Assembly (NCBI GenBank): GCA_030435675.1
Contig: CM059622.1
Span: forward strand, 10,726,001-10,790,000
Length of the DNA stretch: 64,000 nucleotides
Reading direction: 5' to 3'
Source of the DNA: Steinernema hermaphroditum
Taxonomy: Eukaryota > Nematoda > Chromadorea > Rhabditida > Steinernematidae
The position numbers and the translations under genes were made by a program. Below are positions 59,581 through 64,000 of the stretch, one piece after another (within the stretch, counting starts at the first letter, position 1; every line of letters starts with the position of its first letter). The notes beneath the pieces were generated by a model. It was not told the origin of the DNA, did no database searches, and worked only from the letters and a program-made list of their open reading frames with translations.

Positions 59581-61166
59581 TCAAGCAGGCAGTTGGTTGG
59601 CGTCATTCTCAAGCTCTTCTCGCAAATAGCCTTCCTTCAAGTTATTACGCGCGTATTCAACTAGAGTCTCCTTGTCCCACTCAAAAAGAATAAGTGCAGC
59701 AGGACAGAGGTTCAGCTCCTGGAGCGATTTTTCGTCGTTGTCCAATACTTTGCCTGTGGCGGCATCCTTCATGTTGAAGGAACCAAAGGTGCTCTTGAGG
59801 TGACCGCAGATAAAATCGCGGATTTGCTTTATTGGTTCGTAAGCGCCGAATGTTCCCTGAAAGAGTTTGTGAATTTCATAAGAATTCGTGTCGTTCGTAC
59901 CTGCAGTAGGAACTGATTGGGGAAACGAATGCGAATGAGAGTGTATTTGTACTTTCTAGCTCCGACAACTGCGTCCCGATCACGCATGGCTTGAGTTCGC
60001 AACGTGGTAAGCTTATCGACTTCATTCGTGCGCTCTGCTTGAAACTTTCGCACCTCCTCGGCAGTCAAGCTGTAGAACTCGTCTGGGACATATGGGAGCT
60101 TCAACTTCTGATTCGTATCGATTTTATACACCTGTAACACGACAGTTTGTAGAATCGTGCATTTTTCTTAATCCTTACCGCAGGATTTCTATGAAGTTTC
60201 AAGCAGATATCATCAGCTTTTGTGTGGCTATTTAAGTATTCAAGTGCCGTATGAACCTTTCCGAGGATTTCATCACGAATTCCATCGATTGCCATGTATA
60301 CATCGCTGCTGTCTTCATGCGACTTCTCAGCAAAACCCACAGCGACCAGGAACTCCCGAATAAACTTCACATTCGCCGTTCGGTCCTGAAAGACAACATC
60401 TTCAGCTGAATTGCACACTCGCAGCGTACCTGCAACTTTGTGAGATTTAGTCGTAGATATTTTTCGTCTTCTCTTTCAGTGATATTGGTGAGACATTTCT
60501 TTAGTGTTGCAACAGCAGATTCTAGCTCATCTCCGTAGGCTCGATTTCGGGAAAAAAGCAGCATTACCGCAGCATGGAGAGCTTCATCAAAGTCCCCTGT
60601 TGTGGCCAAATCACACAAACGCTCTTCAACCAGCTTGATCAGCTCGTATTTCGGAAGGGCGATTTCTGGGAGAACAGCGTCGCACGTGAAAGAGACACCT
60701 TCAATAGACTTGCAGTGTTCAACTTCAGTAGGACCGCTGGTTTCGTCAACAGTCATTTGGCCAACACCGGTAAACATTTCGTTCGCTTGGGCCTGCTCAG
60801 CTTCCAGTTCACGCAGGGCCTTAATAAATAGAACATTAGCACCGTTATCGCCTGTGTCAATAGCAACCTGCTGCTTAATAGCCCATTGACCACGAGTTTC
60901 AGGTGTCACCTTGGGCGCATTCCGACGTTCAGCAGCGGCAGCCCTCATCGCCCTAGCTTGCTCATCGTCAGTACTAACGGGAGGCTCAAAATATATATAA
61001 TCATCATAAGTACGCCTGCCAATCCACTTAATACCTTGCTCTTCGGGGTGCCAGATGATCCAGCTTGCGGACGAGAAGGTTCCTCGTCGGTCAACCGATG
61101 ACCCTGACCAGCCTTTTTAAAAGTGCGATCGGCTTTGAGTTGTTTGATTTTGTCGAACAAGCCCAT
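59581..61166 (-). CDS. ubxn-6: UBX-domain p97/VCP cofactor UBXN6 (UBXD1)
   Basis: Five minus-strand exons (61166-61035, 60960-60430, 60385-60179, 60131-59901, 59856-59581) give 458 aa, close to human UBXN6 (about 440). The N-terminus MGLFDKIKQLKADRTFKKAGQG matches the family's VIM-like p97-binding start. Residues about 165-260 form the PUB domain (ERLCDLATTGDFDEALHAAV, LNLTKLQ...VKFIREFLVAVGF). A DEFYSLTAEEVRK block follows, and residues about 345-440 are the UBX domain (YKYTLIRIRFPN, LCPAALILFEWD). The protein recruits p97/CDC-48 in endolysosomal and ER-linked degradation. The start codon overlaps the stop of the upstream ORF (TAATG). The 59803 duplication border falls inside the last exon. 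Confidence 0.95.
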
Positions 61167-61567
61167 TATTGCTCCTTTCTTTGGCTCTTTTCAGCTTCTT
61201 CTTCGTTGAAACGGATAATGGTCGCTCCGTAGCGTTTCCAAGCCGCTAAAATCAGCAGGCAATTGATGGCGATCGCAGAAAGGAGGAAAACGGCGACGAA
61301 GACGTGCGTTCGATCCAACTCGAAGTGGTCGGCAACTGCGCAGAGCGCGCAAGCGAGTGTCGTGTTCGAGGCGCTTGAGAGGAACGTGACGCTCTCCGCT
61401 GCCCCGCCGGAAGATAAGTCGGAATGAGCCGATTCGCCTGCGGAATTAGACGTCACTGCAGCACCTCCAGACGCGACCTGGTCAGCTGACCAGTCCTCAC
61501 TGCTCATACAAGGCTCCTTCCGTTGCCGAACAACGTTTTTGCAACAGACGAGACAGTCTATCGACAA
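61166..61567 (-). CDS. small single-pass membrane protein, stop overlaps UBXN6 start
   Basis: An open frame of 133 aa, or 113 aa from the second ATG at 61507. The N-terminal half is Ser/Ala/Gly-rich. It is followed by a hydrophobic helix (VFVAVFLLSAIAINCLLILAAW) and a charged cytoplasmic tail ending EEEAEKSQRKEQ. Its TAA shares a base with the UBXN6 ATG. No TTTCAG trans-splice acceptor lies immediately upstream of the UBXN6 ATG, so both may lie on one mRNA. Alternatively this frame is simply 5' leader of UBXN6. Family not recognised. Confidence 0.55.
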   Translation of the reverse strand: MSIDCLVCCKNVVRQRKEPCMSSEDWSADQVASGGAAVTSNSAGESAHSDLSSGGAAESVTFLSSASNTTLACALCAVADHFELDRTHVFVAVFLLSAIAINCLLILAAWKRYGATIIRFNEEEAEKSQRKEQ

Positions 61568-62245
61568 TCGGCGATTTCAAAATCGCAGGTGATCGCTGTG
61601 AAACCACGTGGAAAGCACAAACGATGTTCTTTCTATTTTGAACTTCGAGGGTCCACGTGAGACCACCAGTAAAGTCCGACTGCTCGTTTATTTTTGCTTT
61701 TTCTCTTTCATTTTAGGGTGGCTTTGCAGATTTTCACTGCATGCCCGTGTTTTCCGTTTGCCAAAATGTTTAAATTTGCTTTTCGGAAGCTATTTGCGTG
61801 TGCGGAAGCTGGTTTCTCGATGTTGCTTATACTACGTGTCATTTCCCCCCCCCCCCCCCCCCGTCAACGTAAAGAAATCATTACTTCAATATTGCTAGTT
61901 AAATTAAAGCTTGTTTACATATTCAACATGATTTGAAGTTTAGTAAAGTAGCCCAACGTCCTTAATTTCCTTCTGAAAATGACACGCCGCTTATGCGACC
62001 TAAAAGTGTGTGGCGCCACACACTTCTCTCCGAATTGCATCATTCCCCCTTTCGAAATGCGCTGTCGAATGCGCTAGCGGAGTAGCTACTTTTGTTTTCG
62101 CTCGTGTTTCCCTTCTCGGACGCATGCTAACCAGCTCTGTCATCGCCGGATTACATCGATTTTTCCGCTTCGATACAAAGGCGTGCTAATTTCGTTCTAT
62201 TCCGTTCTCGAAGCCGAGATTAAATGGAATTTATTTACAGTGATC
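61568..62245. other. divergent spacer, UBXN6 unit / eIF1A
   Basis: 678 nt between oppositely transcribed genes, presumably holding both promoters. It includes a run of 18 Cs (61845-61862) and a TTTACAG at 62234-62240, a likely trans-splice site five bases before the eIF1A ATG. Confidence 0.55.
61845..61862. repeat. poly-C tract (18 nt)
   Basis: An uninterrupted run of 18 cytosines in otherwise AT-rich spacer. On the minus strand it is a G-tract able to form a quadruplex; such tracts are known to be unstable in nematodes lacking the DOG-1/FANCJ helicase. Length may be inaccurate in the assembly. Confidence 0.9.
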
Positions 62246-63050
62246 ATGCCCAAGAATAAGGGAAAGGGAGGAAAGAACCGCAGACGCGGAAAGAACGAGA
62301 ATGATGTGCTTAAGCGCGAAATCATCTTCAAGGAAGAAGGCCAAGGTAAAAGCCGATCTATAGTGATTTATCTAACGTTCCCTGTTTTGCAGCTTACGCT
62401 CAAGTTATTAAGATGCTCGGAAATGGCCGTTTAACCGCTTTCTGCTTTGATGGTAAATCCCGGTTATGTCACATTCGCGGAAAACTGCGAAAGAAGGTGT
62501 GGATCAACACTGGTGACATTATCCTTGTTGGTCTCAGAGATTATCAAGACGATAAGGCAAGCATGAAATCGACGTGGGCCTTGATAACAGCGTCGTTTGC
62601 AGGCAGATGTTATTCTCAAGTATAATCCTGATGAGGCTCGCGTTCTGAAGACCAAGGGTGAACTGCCCGAAAACGCTAAACTTAATGAGGGAGGCGATGA
62701 CCAGGATGAGGGAGGAGTTGAATTCGGTAAGGAGATCTCGTGTTTCCAAGTTTCGGAAACACTCCAGATTGACAAATCATTATTCAAAGGGCTGTATTAA
62801 TCTTACTGTTTCAGCTGATATGGGACTTGACTTCGAAGACGAGAAGAATGACCAAATCGAGCTGCCCTCTGACGACTCTGAAGAGGAATCTGAAGAAGAG
62901 GAGGAGGAGGAAGAAGAGGAATCTGAAGAGGAAGAGTCGTCAGAAGAAGAGTCCGACGTCGATGAAGAACAGTTGGCCCGCGGAAACTTCAAGAAACCCG
63001 GCGCTCGCGATCGTTACGGCAAAGCGAACAAGGGAAAGCCACGCAAGTAA
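62246..63050 (+). CDS. eif-1.A: translation initiation factor eIF1A
   Basis: Four exons (62246-62345, 62393-62556, 62603-62726, 62815-63050) give 207 aa. The N-terminus [19 protein letters not shown] and the OB-fold are nearly canonical ([63 protein letters not shown]). A long acidic tail follows (residues about 140-195, mainly Glu/Ser/Asp) and ends in a basic segment, so the protein is larger than human eIF1A (about 144 aa). It promotes scanning and start-codon selection on the 40S ribosome. The second intron begins with GC instead of GT. A TTTACAG just before the ATG suggests trans-splicing. Confidence 0.97.
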
Positions 63051-63400
63051 ACTGGGATTATCTGTCAGAACCCCTTTCTGTTATTTTCTGTTGCGTGTTT
63101 TGACACTTTCATGGGTAATTGCGTATGAAAGATAACTGTTAAGTGTATTTTCAAAAAAAAAATAAACCAAGGAAGGCCGAGGAGCGGCCCCGTTGCCAGA
63201 AGTTGCCAGAAGCGGTTGCTTGGTGTTTTAGGACGCGCGGCTCCTCTCACGTGACGAGGGGGTACTGTCTGATTTCGTTTGTTTACACTAGCGTCTTTGC
63301 AGTGCATAAGAAGCGCTCCTTCCAAATCGATCGGTTCCTTCGTATCATAAAGCGGCGTCTGGTTCTCACGTTTCGGGCATGAAATATTTAGGTTGCGGCT
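63051..63400. other. spacer after eIF1A
   Basis: 350 nt with the eIF1A 3' UTR (AATAAA at about 63162) and upstream sequence of the next gene. Nothing else supported. Confidence 0.6.
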
Positions 63401-63960
63401 ATGAGAGGGGCCAACGGGCAACTGGAGGACGGCGTCCAAGTGGCTTCTGCGAAGGGCATGACGGATGGCGCGCGGGCGCTTCGGTACCCTCCGGGGTGTT
63501 GGATCCCCTTCCTCTACTCCCGATTTTCCATAGCTTACATTGCCGTCGTCGGGGCGGCGACCGCTTTCAACATCCTCGTCTTCTCCTCGAGGGTGAGTGT
63601 TTCCGAGACGTCTAGGAACTTCGTGCCGTCTAGTTACGCTCGATTGAGACGCTTCGGGACTTCAATGACTTTCTGCCGCACGGGAACGAAATGAGGAGGA
63701 GCGCCATCCCGATCTTCTTTGTAAGTTGAGCGGTTTTCGTAAACACGAAAAGGGAAAGTCTAGTAAATTTTGGAAGTGGGAAGGAAGTCGAAGAAGGACC
63801 AGTGCTGGTAGTTCGCATTTGCTGCTGGTTCATAATCGGCTTAAGGGCCATTGAGATTGTTTGTCAGAATCCAGAATTTTTTCAAGAGCACGCGAGGAAT
63901 CGGATGAATTCCGAAGATGGGGTTTACGTTAGCCTAACTTGTTTCGCCCATTCTCTTTGA
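63401..63960 (+). CDS. small membrane protein, unknown
   Basis: Three exons (63401-63592, 63634-63720, 63868-63960) in phase 0 give 123 aa and end at TGA 63958-63960. AATAAA signals lie at 63989-63996. There is one hydrophobic helix (FSIAYIAVVGAATAFNILVF), then a charged segment (RLRSIETLRDFNDFLPHGNE), then a tail with FFQEHARNRMN. The third exon is supported only by a good acceptor (TTGTCAG), frame and the polyadenylation signal, so the C-terminus is less certain. I do not recognise a family. Confidence 0.55.
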
Positions 63961-64000
63961 CTTCGTACGATAGCCTGTTCATCGAAAATAAATAAAGTAA

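Larger units (their letters stand above)
47337..59802. repeat. tandem duplication, copy 2 (12,466 bp)
   Basis: Second copy of 34872-47336 in the same orientation, continuing into unique UBXN6 sequence at 59803. The single base by which it is longer lies in the C run at 50180-50185. All complete genes in the unit are repeated here with identical translated frames. Confidence 0.97.

Noticed and set aside
1..64000. CRISPR arrays, bacterial operons, rRNA genes or viral cassettes
   Set aside because: None seen; the genes are spliced nematode nuclear genes.

Overview
The window looks like nuclear DNA of a small-genome nematode, most likely rhabditid. The evidence is a cuticle collagen with the nematode N-terminal domain, a nematode-type chemoreceptor, trans-splice-like TTTCAG sites just before start codons, and very compact genes whose introns are mostly 38-48 nt with GT...TTTCAG/TTTTAG ends. 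Coding exons are GC-rich and spacers AT-rich. All multi-exon models were built by hand from splice signals and reading-frame continuity; exon sums are multiples of three in every model checked.

Layout. 1-1.8 kb: the 3' end of a membrane protein gene, then a 7TM chemoreceptor. 2.0-2.4 kb: SCP2 sterol carrier ending in the peroxisomal signal SKL. 3.6-4.7 kb: cuticle collagen with a TATA box. 5.3-9.1 kb: a large coiled-coil protein. 9.2-11.3 kb (-): SLC17-type MFS transporter. 13.7-14.9 kb (-): unknown multipass membrane protein. 16.7-17.1 kb (-): short N/Q/Y-rich protein. 18.3-20.1 kb (-): importin alpha. 20.6-21.4 kb: ferritin with an intact ferroxidase centre. 21.4-22.3 kb (-): F-box-like protein. 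22.5-26.7 kb (-): tubulin cofactor D. 26.7-32 kb: gene-poor spacer with a retroelement-like insertion (11-bp direct repeats) and a 136-bp near-perfect palindrome. 32.1-40.5 kb: PPIP5K, a bifunctional inositol pyrophosphate kinase/phosphatase. 41.2-45 kb: adhesion GPCR. 45.05 kb: degenerate tRNA-His. 45.6-46.8 kb (-): PIR-1-like RNA phosphatase. 59.6-61.2 kb (-): UBXN6, with its start codon overlapping the stop of a small membrane-protein ORF. 62.2-63.05 kb: eIF1A. 63.4-63.96 kb: small membrane protein.

The dominant structural feature is a head-to-tail tandem duplication of about 12.465 kb (34872-47336 and 47337-59802). The copies match in every aligned reading frame; the only difference I found is one C in a homopolymer. 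The duplication starts inside PPIP5K and ends inside UBXN6, so the adhesion GPCR, tRNA-like gene and PIR-1 gene are wholly duplicated. PPIP5K is split. Copy 1 keeps the kinase domain, but the C deletion frameshifts its phosphatase domain. Copy 2 lacks the kinase but has an in-frame phosphatase beginning at a Met next to the junction. This is either a very recent duplication that separated the two activities, or an assembly duplication carrying a homopolymer error. Long reads across 47337 would decide.
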